From positions 46,026,950-46,090,949 of the forward strand of contig NC_083348.1 of NCBI RefSeq assembly GCF_019175385.1: DNA of 64,000 nt. Reading direction: 5' to 3'. The stretch is from Lycium barbarum. Taxonomy: Eukaryota; Streptophyta; Magnoliopsida; Solanales; Solanaceae. The notes under the pieces were generated by a model. The model saw only the letters and a program-made list of their open reading frames with translations, had not been told where the DNA came from and did not search any database. Below, piece after piece: positions 44,112 to 57,151 of this stretch; the first letter of the stretch is position 1; each line of letters starts with the position of its first letter. The translations under genes were made by a program, and so were the position numbers.

Positions 44112-46444
44112 ACAGACGCCGCTTACGGCTCATCCCATATCCCGCGTCCGGGCATCCCGCGTCCAGGATGGAATCCCGCTGAATCAGGTGGTGATATAAC
44201 AGTGGCCCTTTCCTTTTTCCCCACATACACATACATATACATTTACTCATCTTTTATGCATATACATGTCTTATATACATTTACTTTACCATATATATAT
44301 ACATACCCATACACGTATACCCGTTTTATGTACCTATATCATATGAGCACACAAGAGAGCCAAGGAAAATCATGTATCCATCGGAGTTACATAAGGTCGG
44401 TGACCTCCGATTACATTACGGAATGCTAGTGATAGCTTTGTCTCACCTTGAAGGAACAAGTATTTTAAGGCGAAACTATCAACGGAAAATAGTGTTACAG
44501 TAACCGAAAATGAAATATTAGGTATTTTAGAAAATAAAGTTATAACTAGAAAATATAAATATGATTCAACAATTAGTTTATCGCTTTCATGTTTATATGA
44601 AGTACTTGGCTTAGTCGTAGAGTCGTTCCGGTCGTACTTATCACTTGGTGACGAAATCGGGATCAAAGGCCCCCTTTGGATTCACTTCAAGTACGTTAAC
44701 CAAGATTATAGGAAGATCCGAGAGTAACGGGCCCACCTCGGGCCGGATGAGGTAGCGTATACAATTTACCCATCTTACGTGTCATAGCGTTACTTGTATG
44801 AGTCTTAGGGTAATCGGGTCCCACTTAGGCAAGTTATAGGGGTCTAGAAGGTCTTTTCATCATTTTGCACACTTTTTACTTCAATTCAATTGAACGAAAA
44901 GTTGAAAACTTTAGGTGCGGATTCCGGGGATTAGGGTTGTCCCCGAGACTCGTACCCGACTTCGTTTAGTTAAGACATGCCATAGAAAGAAAGGTGAAGC
45001 CTTACATACCTCTTTCCGCTCCTTTAGCTACTCCAAATTCGAGTCACAATCTCGTCAAAATCTGCGATTTGGTCATTTTTACCAAAACTCCCATTAGCAT
45101 ACTTAGAGTTAACACCTTAAGGAAACAATTGGCTACCGAAATTTCGGCAGCATTTCCTCTGTAAATACACCATCCTCGACATTCAATATAACCAAATTCT
45201 TGACAAACACAATCCGGGAATTCAAACCCGGCCAAACTATTATCATAGCTCAATAATCACACTAGTGATTCACACATTTAATTCAAGACACGTGATATCA
45301 ATTTGCTACTTTCTTCAAAACTTTCCAACTTCAATAAACACGATAGCAACCTTGTAATATATATTTCCTCAACATCATACTAATACCATTACTTACTATC
45401 CATGCAAGAACATTGTCCTCCGATATACATAATCTCCCACTTACCAATACTTCACCAAGGTCACCAAACCTTTATTTGCGATATGAAATCTACGACACAA
45501 CAACTACAACATCGAATATAACTTGCTCATTATTCTTCATTCTTCAACACATATACATTGCCATACATACAATATACACGGCCATGTACACATAATAAAA
45601 TTAATATACCTCACGGCCATACACAACATCAATATTCTCCAACTCATTCAACTTTCATTTTCTACATATCATTTACAAACATAACAACCAAATACTAGTT
45701 AAAACAATTGAAGCATGGCTTCTACACATACATATAGGTACACGGCCACATATCATATTTCTCTCTTTCATGAATTTCATCCATTTTTTGCATACTACAA
45801 CACATATAAACCATGTATAACACATAAAACAAGGTTAGGATTTTACCTTTATTCTTCAACTTCTCACTTGCTTATCTCTTGGAAACTTATATGATTTTGA
45901 ATCTTTCTTGCTCCAACAACAACTCTACCTTGATAAGCACCCTTTGCTTGGTAGGAAATGATTTTTGGAAATTTTTTATCAATGTTTCCTTGGAATTTCT
46001 ACTATGGCCGAATGGCCTTGGGGTTTTTCCCTTCTTTCTTTTGTTCTTGCTTCTCCTTGAATTCTCTAGAAGTTAATAAGATAAAGATGACTAAGTCATC
46101 TTATTTATTGACCAAGTTGAATCCCTTATGGGCTTGGACCCTATTTGGCCGGTTGGGCCCTTAATTTTTGTCCAAAAAGGACTTTCAAGCCCACTTATAT
46201 TTTTGGCTAGTTTATGTAATTCATGAAATATTTTTCCAACTTCCAAATTTGCCCTTCGTCTCCCTCCATATTTCCACGAGTCATATTGCGAATTTTCTTT
46301 TATGCCCTTGACCTTTCTCATTATTTTCACTTCTAAATTTTTATAAACAACTTGTACACCAAACAAAATCAAAATTATAATCTTGCTCTTAATCTCCCGC
46401 AATTACCTTAAATTATCCGAATGCGAAAAATGCGGGATATAACA

Positions 46445-48947
46445 GTAAATATAAGTTGTATACATGAAATGATGTGTGTTGATGTTGGAACATGATAGTA
46501 GTTAGGGGGTTATATGTGTTGATGTTGAAGTATGGTTGTAACTTGATGAACATGAATCGCATGCATAAAATCATGAAAGTTGGTGTTGGAATGTTAGTTG
46601 GCCATAGGGACTGTTTTGGTGGAATTAATGGACTGATTTTCTTTAATAAATATGGTTGTTAATATCATAGATCTTATGGTAAAAATAATGAAAAGAATTG
46701 GAAGGTTAAAGGTGAAGTTATGTTAGTATGAAAATGATTGAATCTATGATTTTATGTGAAGTGATGTTGAAGCATGTTGAAACCGTTTGTGGACTGTTTT
46801 GTGAGGAAGTTAGTGAAATGTTTTTACATGATATTTTGATTGTTATTATCATGAATTTTATGACGGAATGAAGGTGTTTAATGGTTGTAGTTGAAACTAA
46901 AGTCGTTTGTGAGTTGTTGTAAGAATTGTAGAAATGACGATGTAGCTTAGTTGCGTATGAATTGATGTTGTACTTGTCGTGTGGATATCTGGTCATAACC
47001 TACTGAAATTATATGAAAATAAGACTTGAAATAATGTGTAAGAATCATATGTGGTTTGCTTAGTATGTTCGTAAACGTTTGCAAGAATTCCGAACATTGT
47101 TTAGGGACTGTTTTGGACATGTTGTTGGATTGTTTTGGATATGTTGTGGTAATGGACTGTTTTGGACTTGTTGTTTTCATCAAGATGGAAAAAATAATTA
47201 TAGTTAAGAGTATACATCATGTTTTCATAGTGGTTGGGCTGTTATAGAATCGTTTCGACGAAATAATATGACTATAGATTAACAAGAATAAATTGGATGT
47301 GTCATAATCGCATGTACACTATTATCTAGCGTTGTATGGTGCGGGCTGTTTTGACACGTTGTTGTTATTGAACTTGGAAGATTAATGATAATTAAGATTA
47401 TGCTTTGTATTGTATGTTGGATGGGCTGTTATAAGTTGTTACATGCAAACGTTAAGGCTACGAACTATTAGAAGTAACTTGAGAATGTAGTAGCCGTATG
47501 TGAATCGTTATTCCATGTTGTGAATGTGGGCTGTTTGGAATATTGTGTGGGCTGTCCGGATTGATATTGAACATCTAATTATTGATGTTGGGCTGGTTAT
47601 ATGTACTTTGTTTGGATACAAGAGTAAACGTCGCCTAAACATCTAGAAAGGAGTTACTAACGTTAGAATACGTTTTGAATCTCCCCGTAACTTAAACGTA
47701 GTTGTTGGCATCTTAATATAGGTTGAAGTATTATTGGGCAGCGTATACATATTGTGTGACGAATAAACGCTAAAGGTATGTGAAGCTAACCCTTCTTTCT
47801 TTTTGGCATGATCGTTGTGAAATGAATATACGATATATATACGAATCCAAAGGAAACTCCTATTCCTAGAGCCACTAGGATGGCTATTGATTTTTGATTC
47901 CCATAAACTTATGCTTTGATTCATATATATTAATGTGTACACATGACTTCAAAGTTCCATTTGATATAATCCACAGGGACATCCGAAAGGTATATGAGAT
48001 GATTATTATTTGAAATTGCGAACGATGGTTCGTGTTGACTATTCCATTGAGTCCTTAAAAATCTTTTGAATTGCATATAGTTTCTCACTACTCTGCTCGT
48101 GCAAATCTCAATATATCTTTCACCGAGTCCCGGGCCGGGTATGTTAACGTGCACACTGTATAGTTCGCCGAGTCCCTCATTAAAGGGTCGGGTACAATAT
48201 ATATATATGTATATTCTGAAGTTATGCTGTGTTATGTAGCTATGCTGTGATATGAAGTTATGCTGTGTTACGGAGTTATGCTGTGTTACGGAGATATGCT
48301 GTGTTACGGAGATATATATTATATTCTGAAGTTATGATGTGTTATGGCGCCAGAGACGGGGTGGCGACCATGTTCACCGAGTCCCATAATGGGGCCGGAT
48401 ATGATATAAGATTTTGACATGCATGATTTATGTTTCGAAAGCAGGTATTTGGTATTCTGGTTGTTGTACTCATTTTCTGTACTTCTTATTTCAATTATGA
48501 TCCCGTTTACTATATTTCAATTATGATCCCGACAGATTAGGATTTTTCCCTTCTGCTATTTTGTAGAGCTCCATTGTTCCGGAGTCCAGACTTTGGTACA
48601 AATCCTTTTCGGATATATATTTATATGCCTATATGGTCTAAGGGTACGACGGGGCCCTTTCCCGTCATATGTTACGTTACTGTTGATACTCTTAGAGGTC
48701 TGTGGACATATGTGTGGGTTGTGTATGGGTTCTGTGAAATGATATTCGCCCATATGATGGCAGCCTTGCCGGCTTGCATATGATATTGTTATATGATGGC
48801 AACCTTGTCGGCTTGCGTATTGTTTCATGATAAGATCGTTATAAGATCCATATTGAGTTTGCTGTGAAATGAATATGTAACTAAGGAATATGTATACGGG
48901 TGTCCATGTCGGGCACCAGTCATGGCCTACGGGGTTGGGTCGTGACA
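46445..48947 (+). mobile_element. Element E, first LTR, right part
   Basis: Continuation of the LTR after solo LTR H, ending GGGTCGTGACA at 48947. It matches 54573-57135, but the three-hairpin module is deleted at about 48517. There GATCCCGTTTACTATATTTC runs directly into a repeated AATTATGATCCCG. It contains the AGGTATGTGAAGC block near 47777 and the mini-repeats near 48120-48400. Confidence 0.9.
48228..48320 (+). repeat. Minisatellite of about 17-18 bp units in E LTR
   Basis: Five to six units of GTTATGCTGTGTTACGGA with small variations. The second LTR has the same array at about 56312-56407. Confidence 0.85.
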
Positions 48948-48951
48948 AAAG

Positions 48952-48963
48952 TGGTATCAGAGC
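48952..48963 (+). other. tRNA-iMet primer binding site, element E copy 1
   Basis: TGGTATCAGAGC four bases after the LTR end. Confidence 0.93.
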
Positions 48964-49395
48964 GGTTTATCCTCGGAGTGTCTACAGACCGTGTCTAGTA
49001 GAGTCTTGTTTATCGGTGTGTTGTGCACCACATCTATAAACAGGAAGCTACAGGACAATTAGGATGTTACCTTTCTTTCTTATCTGAGATCGTGCGTTAG
49101 AGCCCAATCCATAGGAAATGAAATTCCATATACTAACCCTTAATTTCAGCTAAAGAACGACATCGACAGAAGAGAGTGACAGATGATATTAGAAGTCACA
49201 AAGTACGCAGGTAAGCAAAGGTACGAAAGATAAATGTCGAATAAGGTATTGAAGTACGATTTAAATTTAAAAATTGAAAATTTAAAGGGAAAGTAGACAG
49301 GAGAATGTAACAGGTGCAGTTCGAGTTGGACATACCAGGTAAGTCCATTATTCTCATACGGTTGTTGATATTTGGAGCCCTGTGTGGCTGTGATA

Positions 49396-49455
<60 letters not shown>

Positions 49456-50653
49456 GCCCTGTAAGGCATTGTTGGTATTTCCTGCGTGCAGGTTTTGAGA
49501 TAATAAGAAATACAGAGGAAACTCTGCCAAAATTTTCCTAGAAATAAAAATAGAATGAGATGTAGGTTTGTAACATGTCCTGAAAGGTCCTGTCAATAGT
49601 AATGACAGGATTTGACTAAGTTGCTAATACGACTGACCTCAAGAAATAAGTTAACTGCTGAATAGATGGTAATAGTAATTATGAGGTCAGGATCAATATG
49701 GTAAAAAGGAAATGTTAAGACAATTTGGAAGGGCGTGTGATAATAAAAGATGATTTAGAAAGGGCTGGAAAAATCTTAATAGAGTGTTATATTGAGATAT
49801 CAACTGATTTGATCAGTAGGGATACATTACAATGAGTCTATAGTTAAAAGGTGTAATAATGTGATTAAGACAGGAGTACAGAGGAAAATGAATTGTGACG
49901 GATATGAAAGTATTAATAAGACAGCTTGCGAGATATTAAGGATAGGATTGACTAGGAAGGGTAAAAGGTTAAATACGCTTACTCCGCCGAGTGTAATTAA
50001 CCCATAGTGAGAATCGTGAATAAGGTTAAAAGTGTTACACTATGGGATTGAATACGAACAGGATATAATGAAATTAAGGAGGATTGTTATGAAAATAAGT
50101 AAAGACTAGTGAGGAAGTGGCCAACGACATGACGTGATCCGTGTGACTAGAATATAATGGTAAGTGTAAAACGGAAAAGTGAGCTATAGTACAAATGAGA
50201 AAGACTTATCAAGTTTTATAGGGAAAGTTTAAAATAAAGGGTACACGATAACGGAAATGATAGCGAGTACGAGAAAAGAAAGAGTAATTGAAAGGGAAGA
50301 AATAAGAAGAAAGCGAGATGACAGTGTAGCAATAGGTTATGACATGTACAACCGAGAACACGAGTATTATAAGTGACGGAACTGTGAAAGGCCAAGTTAT
50401 AGAAAGAGGAGTAAAGAGGTAGAATTAGTGCTAGAAAATGAGTGATATGATAAGAATAGACGTGGAGGAACCAAATACGCTCTGAAAATGAGAAAAGGAT
50501 TATGCAGAAGTAATGTGTTCCGAAGGATACAGAGGTGGCATAAGATTCCTCGTGTACAGAATAAAAGATAGACATAAACAGGAGAAATGATAAGGGAATT
50601 CTAAAGGAAGCATCCAAGATAGAAGTAAGTAATTGAGTACGAGCAGGGAACGA
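48964..50653 (+). mobile_element. Non-coding leader of element E copy 1, in place of gag and protease
   Basis: About 1.7 kb between primer site and pol. The first ~170 bp resemble the leaders of A and C. The rest is purine-rich with no gag, zinc-knuckle or protease motif in any frame and many stops. It contains GAAACTCTGCCAAAATTTTC near 49517, a TA microsatellite and the antisense low-complexity ORF 50216-50686, which is not a gene. The style resembles the interiors of C and F, so the leader may come from such a non-autonomous element (inference). Confidence 0.75.
49399..49450. repeat. TA microsatellite
   Basis: About 52 bp of TA in the E leader. It is the source of IYIYIY ORFs on both strands. 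Confidence 0.88.
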
Positions 50654-53600
50654 AAGGGTTATATTTATCATCTGGTACGGGTACACGACCTGAAGGCAGA
50701 GGCGCCGACTTTTCAGTCAGTGCCGGTAGTTAGCGAGTTTCCCGATGTATTCCCAGATGAACTCCCAGGACTTTCTCCTGAGCGGGAGATAGAGTTCGCT
50801 ATAGACGTATTACCGGACACTCAACCCATATCCATTCCTCCTTACAGAATGGCACCTGCAGAACTGAACGAACTGAAGGAGCAACTGAAAGATCTACTAG
50901 AAAAGGTCTTTATCAGGCCTAGTACATCACCTTGGGGAGCACCGGTATTATTTGTAAAGAATAAGGATGGGTTGCTGCGGATGTGTATTGATTATAGGCA
51001 GCTGAATAAAGTAACCATAAAGAACAGGTATCCTCTCCCCAGGATCGATGATCTATTTGACCAGTTGCAGGGTGCTAAGTGTTTCTCGAAGATAGACCTG
51101 CGGTCAGGTTATCACCAAGTACGGGTAAAGGAAGCAGACATTCCAAAGATTGCATTCAGGACCCGATACGGACATTACGAATTTAGAGTGATGTCCTTTG
51201 GGTTGACCAATTCTCCAGCAGTATTTATGGATCTGATGAACAGAGTGTTCAAGCCATTTCTTGACCTGTTCGTAATCGTATTCATTGACGATATTCTGGT
51301 CTACTCACGATCCGAAGAGGAGCATGCAGATCACTTGAGAACGGTACTTAAGGTGCTCCAGCACCAGAAATTGAAGGCTAAGTTCTCTAAATGTGAATTC
51401 TGGTTGACTTAAGTAGCATTCTTGGGGCATATTATTGGAGTTGATGGCGTTCGGGTAGATACGCAGAAGATTGAGGCGGTGAAGACTTGGCCTAGACTTA
51501 CGACACCTACTGAAGTACGCAGCTTTCTGGGGCTAGCAGGGTATTACAGAAGGTTCGTAGAGAAGTTTGCCTCAATTTCAGCGCCTTTAACAAGGCTAAC
51601 ACAGAAGGCAACTAAGTTCCAGTGGACCGACGCTTATGAGCGGAGTTTCTAATTACTGAAAGATAAATTGACTACGGCTCCAGTTCTAACTCTTCCTGAG
51701 GGACCGGATGACTATGTCATTTATTGTGATGCTTCCGGTGTTGGGATAGGTTGTGTGCTAATGCAGCATGGCAAAGTTATAGCCTATGTCTCCCGACAAC
51801 TCAGAAAGCACGAAAGGAATTACCCCACCCATGATCTGGAGTTAGCAGCGGTAATTCATGCTCTAAAAATATGGAGACATTATTTATATGGTGTGCATGT
51901 GGACATTTATACAGATCATAAGAGTCTCCAATACATCTTTAAGCAGAAGGAGCTGAATTTGTGACAACGACGGTGGTTAGAGTTGCTGAAGCACTATGAT
52001 GTTGACATTCTATACCACCCAGGAAAAGCAAATGTTGTAGCAGATGCACTCAGTCGTAGATCCATGGGTAGTTTGGCGGACATACAACCAGAGCAGAAGG
52101 AGATAGTCCGTGAAATTCGCCAGTTAGCTAATTTGGGAGTCCGTTTGGCTGATTCTGAAAAACAGCAGGGTTTCTGTTCGGGGAGTTACTGATTCCTCTA
52201 TCATAGAGGAGATAAAGAGACGCCAGTACGAGGACCCTATCCTTGTACATCACAGGGATGCAGCTCATAAAAAGCAAGAGACCCCATTTGAGGTGGCACC
52301 TGACGGAGTGCTACGATACAAAGGTAGATTATGTGTCCCTGGGGTTGCAGGATTACGACAACAAGTGATGGGAGAGGCACACTGTGCCCGTTATTCTGTT
52401 CATCCAGGGTCAACGAAGATGTATCATGACCTCAGATGCTTGTATTGGTGGGATGGCATGAAAAGGGATATAGCAGAATTTGTCGCTCAGTGTCTGAATT
52501 GCCAGCAGATTAAGGTCAAACACCAGAAGCCTGGAGGACCATTACAGGAGATGGAGATTCCGACCTGGAAGTGGGAGGTGATTAATATGGACTTCGTCAT
52601 AGGTTTACCTCGCACTTTGCAAAAATATGACTCTGTTTGGGTCATCGTTGATAGGTTGACAAAGTCAGCCCATTTCCTTCCAGTCAGGACTACATATTCA
52701 GCTGAGGATTATGACAGGTTGTACCTTAAGGAGATAGTGAGACTTCACGGGGTTCCCACAACTATTATTTCTGATAGAGGAGCCCAGTTCACAGCTAACT
52801 TCTGGAGATTCTTCCAGGAGGGATTGGGGACACAAGTGAGTCTCAGCACGGCGTTTCACCCTCAGACTGACGGACAGGCCGAGCGTACCATTCAGACACT
52901 ACAGGACATGTTACGGGCCTGTGTTATGGATTTTCGGGGTAGCTGGGATGATCATTTGCAACTTATTGAGTTCTCCTATAATAACAGCTACCATTCGAGT
53001 ATCCAGATGGCACCGTATGAGGCCTTGTACGGGAGGAAGTGCAGATCACCTATTGGCTAGTTTGATGTTGGCGAGACTAAGTTGATAGGCCCAGATATGA
53101 TTTTGCAGGCTGTTGATAAAGTGAAGCTTATCCAGGAAAGATTACTGGCAGCCCAGAGTCGGCAGAAATCATATGCAGATAATCAGCGTCGACACTTAGA
53201 ATTTCAGGTTGGTGACTGGGTATTCCTGAAAGTGTCACCCATGAAAGGTGTTATGAGGTTTGGCAAGAAAGGGAAGCTAAGTCCAAGATATATTGGACCT
53301 TATCAGATTATCCGCAGAGTGGGCCAGGTTGCCTATGAGTTAGACCTACCGGCAGATTTAGAAGCAGTGCATCCAGTCTTCCATGTGTCAATGCTTCGCA
53401 AATGTATAGGCGATCCTTCCAGAGTATTCCCCGTAGATGATGTCCAAGTGACAGAAGAATTATCCTACGAGGAGCAGCCTATAGCCATACTTGATCGGCA
53501 GGTTAGGAGGTTGCGAATTAAGGACGTGGCTTCTGTCAAAGTAATATGGCGAAACAACAACAGGGAAGAGATGACTTGGGAAGCCGAGGAGGAGATGAAA

Positions 53601-53690
53601 GACAAGTATCCCAACTTGTTCTCTACGCCTACAGGTAACTTCAACTCCTCACTTGACTATATTAATTGCCTGATGAACTGTATGTTATGA
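50654..53690 (+). pseudogene. pol: Element E copy 1 pol (RT, RNase H, integrase, chromodomain-like tail), heavily broken
   Basis: Homology to A begins abruptly at [12 protein letters not shown]; the open frame starts at a TTG at 50633 and no ATG precedes RT. RT carries [10 protein letters not shown] and FIDDILVYS, RNase H YCDAS, DLELA and YTDHKS. Integrase has zinc-binding H30, H37, C67 and C70 (counted from 52293), then D100, D161 and E197, the D-D-35-E pattern, and ends with EEMTWEAEEEM. Breaks: TAA at 51410-51412, TAA at 51650-51652, TGA at 51962-51964, a one-base insertion near 52160 (CTGAAAAACAG against CTGAAAACGG in copy 2), and TAG at 53058-53060. The nonsense codons match intact codons in copy 2. 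Confidence 0.92.
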
Positions 53691-53742
53691 TGATAAGGGA
53701 AACCATTCCAAAAATTCTTATAGGACCGTACGGGACCAAATT

Positions 53743-53795
53743 CAACCTTCGAGGACGAATGTTCTAATGAGGGGGGGGGGGGGGGGGGGAGAGAA
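53743..53795 (+). promoter_or_regulatory. Polypurine tract with 19-G run, element E copy 1
   Basis: CCTTCGAGGACGAATGTTC (imperfect hairpin), then 19 G (53771-53789), AGAGAA and the LTR start. The G run is expanded relative to the 7 G of elements A and C. Confidence 0.85.
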
Positions 53796-56209
53796 TGTTA
53801 GACCCCGTATTTTATACGTCGAGTTATTCGCGAAGGAATCGACGTGAGGTAGAAACCTCGGATTTTTAATTTCTAAACTAGACCTAATCGGTTATAAATT
53901 TTACTTAGTGTAAAAATGCTATTGGAGATTAGGAACTACTTAATTGTGGTGTTAAGTAAAAATTTGTGACAATAATGAGCCAACAAGAGTATCAAACGTC
54001 CAAGGTAAAAAGGATGACTCAAAGTCATCTAAAATAAGGCTAATGGAAGACATACAAATGTGCAATTAAATGTTGATTCATCAACTACATTTTCAATATA
54101 TTGTGGACAATTAAATTGGAAGGAATACAAGTTATATTTGGCCATAAAACTGAAATTTGGAGGAGAAACGTTGGAGGATACAATTGAATATTTGAGTATC
54201 TACTACTTTATGAAAGTATACATTATTTTAGGAAGACATCACATGGTGGAGGGATCACTTTACATTAAATATTGCTCATCCATCTTGGCATGATTACAAT
54301 AGACAAAGGGTGATGTATGAATCATTCACCACACTTACAATTGTCTTGTAAACAATTGAAAAGAATGAAGAAAGGAGAGACAAGGGAAGTAGGCTAGCCG
54401 AAAGTGAAGGGAAAGAATTAGAAAAAATTTAAGTGTAAAGTTAATGGAATGACTCATTCCATAATTGAAACATGGGACCAACTTGTAAGCATCAGATTTG
54501 AACCAAATAATGACCAAGATATCAGCCATCACAATTCATTTCTACTACACAACACAAAGAAAGAAAAACCTAAGTTGATGTTGGAACATGATAGTAGTTA
54601 GGGGGTTATATGTGTTGATGTTGAAGTAAGGTTGTAACTTGATGAACATGAATCGCATGCATAAAATCATGAAAGTTGGTGTTGGAATGTTAGTTGGCCA
54701 TAGGGACTGTTTTGGTGGAATTAATGGACTGATTTTCTTTAATAAATATGGTTGTTAATATCATAGATCTCATGGTAAAAATAATGAAAAGAATTGAAGG
54801 TTAAAGGTGAAGTTATGTTAGTATGAAAATGATTGAATCTATGATTTTATGTGAAGTGATGTTGAAGCATGTTGAAACCGTTTGTGGACTGTTTTGTGAT
54901 GAAGTTAGTGAACTGTTTTTACATGATATTTTGATTGTTATTATCATGAATTTTATGATGGAATGAAGGTGTTTAATGGTTGTAGTTGAAACTAAAGTCG
55001 TTTGTGAGTTGTTGTAAGAATTGTAGAAATGACGATGTAGCTTAGTTGCGTATGAATTGATGTTGTACTTGTCGTGTGGATAGCTGGTCATAACCTACTG
55101 AAATTATACGAAAAGAAGACATGAAATAATGTGTAAGAATCATATGTGGTTTTCTTAGTATGTTCGTAAACGTTTGCAAGAATTCCGAACATTGTTTAGG
55201 GACTGTTTTGGACATGTTGTTGGACTGTTTTGGATATGTTGTGGTAATGGACTGTTTTGGACTTGTTGTTTTCATCAAGATGGAAAAAATAATTATAGTT
55301 AAGAGTATACATCATGTTTTCATAGTGGTTGGGCTGTTATAGAATCGTTTCGACGAAATAATATGACTATAGATTAACAAGAATAAATTGGATGTGTCAT
55401 AATCGCATGTACACTATTATCTAGCGTTGTAAGGTGCGGGCTGTTTTGACACGTTGTTGTTATTGAACTTGGAAGATTAATGATAATTAAGATTATGCTT
55501 TGTATTGTATGTTGGATGGGCTGTTATAAGTTGTTACATGCAAACGTTAAGGCTACGAACTATTAGAAGTAACTTGAGAATGTAGTAGCCGTATGTGAAT
55601 CATTATTCCATGTTGTGAATGTGGGCTGTTTGGAATATTGTGTGGGCTGTCCGGATTGATATTGAACATCTAATTATTGATTTTGGGCTGGTTATATGTA
55701 CTTTGTTTGGATACAAGAGTAAACGTCGCCTAAACATCTAGAAAGGAGTTACTAACGTTAGAATACGTTTTGAATCTCCCCGTAACTTAAACGTAGTTGT
55801 TGGCATCTTAATATAGGTTGAAGTATTATTGGGCAGCGTATACATATTGTGTGACGAATAAACGCTAAAGGTATGTGAAGCTAACCCTTCTTTCTTTTTG
55901 GCATGATCGTTGTGAAATGAATATACGATATATATACGAATCCAAAGAAAACTCCTATTCCTAGAACCACTAGGATGGCTATTGATTTTTTATTCCCATA
56001 AACATATGCTTTGATTCATATATATTAATGTGTACACATGATTTCAAAGTTCCATTTGATATAATCCACAGGGACATCCGAATGGTATATGAGATGATTA
56101 TTATTTGAAATTGCGAACGATGGTTCGTGTTGACTATTCCATTGAGTCCTTAAAAAGTTTTGAATTGCATATAGTTTCTCACTACTCTGCTCGTGCAAAT
56201 CTCAATATA

Positions 56210-56480
56210 TCTTTCATTGAGTCCCGGGCCGGGTATGTTATCGTGCACACTGTATTGTTCGCCGAGTCCCTCATTAAAGGGTCGGGTGCAATATATATAT
56301 ATGTATATTCTGAAGTTATGCTGTGTTATGAAGTTATGCTGTGATATGAAGTTATGCTGTGTTACGGAGTTATGCTGTGTTACGGAGATATGCTGTGTTA
56401 CGGAGATATATATTATATTCTGAAGTTATGATGTGTTAGGGCGCCAGAGACGGGGTGGCGACCATGTTCACCGAGTCCCA
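56210..56480 (+). repeat. Mini-repeats in E LTR
   Basis: Three to four CCGAGTCCC-type copies (near 56218, 56264 and 56470) interleaved with the 17-18 bp minisatellite at 56312-56407. CCCTCATTAAAGGGTCGGG carries the same inverted repeat as in other families. Confidence 0.8.
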
Positions 56481-56626
56481 TAATGGGGCCGGATATGATA
56501 TATGATTTTGACATGCATGATTTATGTTTCGAAAGCAAGTATTTGGTATTCTGGTTATTGTACTCATTTTCTGTACTTCTTATTTCAATTATGATCCCGT
56601 TTACTGTATTTCATGCTTTACATGCT

Positions 56627-56694
56627 CGGTACATATTCCGTACTGACCCCCTTTCTTCGGGGGGGGGGGGGGGGCTGCGTTTCATGCCCGCAGG
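56627..56694 (+). other. Three-hairpin LTR module with expanded G run
   Basis: CGGTAC/GTACTG and CTGCG/CGCAG stems as elsewhere. The 3' arm of the middle stem has grown to 16 G (56659-56674). Confidence 0.75.
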
Positions 56695-57139
56695 TGCAGA
56701 CATTCGTTTTGGTGATCCGACAGCTTAGGATTTTCCCCTTCTGCTATTTTGGAGAGCTCCATTGTTCTGGAGTCCAGACTTTGGTACAAATCCTTCTCGG
56801 ATATATATTTATATGCCTATGTGGACTAAGGGTACGACGGGGCCCTGTCCCGTCATATGTTACGTTACTGTTGATACTCTTAGAGGTCTGTGGACATATG
56901 TGTGGGTTGTGTATGGGTTCTGTGATATGATATTCGTCCATATGATGGCAGCCTTGCCGGCTTGCATATGATATTGTTATATGATGGCAGCCTTGTCGGC
57001 TTGCGAATTGTTTCATGATAAGATCGTTATAAGATCCATATTAAGTTTTCTGTGAAATGAATATGTAACTAAGGAATATGTATACGGGTGTCCATGTCGG
57101 GCACCAGTCATGGCCTACGGGGTTGGGTCGTGACAAAAG

Positions 57140-57151
57140 TGGTATCAGAGC
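57140..57151 (+). other. tRNA-iMet primer binding site, element E copy 2
   Basis: TGGTATCAGAGC four bases after the LTR end at 57135. Confidence 0.93.

Larger units (their letters stand above)
43215..46444 (-). mobile_element. Solo LTR H (3.23 kb) inserted in the E LTR
   Basis: Minus orientation, with ends TGTTATATCCCGCATTTTTCG at 46444 and TCGGGTCGTGACA at 43215, flanked by a 5 bp direct repeat. No primer site or internal region, so an inserted element lost its interior by LTR-LTR recombination. It carries the CTGCCGAAATTTC block near 45125, the AGGTATGTAAGGC block near 44995 and the hairpin module 43582-43639. No supported coding sequence. Confidence 0.92.
53796..57135 (+). mobile_element. 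Element E, middle LTR shared by copies 1 and 2
   Basis: 3.34 kb, TGTTAGACCCCG to GGGTCGTGACA. It is the 3' LTR of copy 1 and the 5' LTR of copy 2. Relative to the third LTR about 285 bp are deleted at 54573 (AAACCTAA|GTTGATG). It has the hairpin module at 56627-56694 and mini-repeats at about 56210-56480. Confidence 0.92.

Noticed and set aside
49900..50040. Possible degenerate 5S rRNA in the E leader (AGGATAGGATTGACTAGGAAGGG, GGTTAAATACGCTTAC).
   Set aside because: The similar words are in the wrong order relative to 5S and no gapless alignment can be made.
50216..50686. 156-codon antisense ORF in the E leader, with a similar one at 58423-58893.
   Set aside because: It reads the complement of purine-rich leader sequence, giving a serine/phenylalanine/leucine-rich text with no domain. 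Conservation between the two copies is explained by the tandem duplication.
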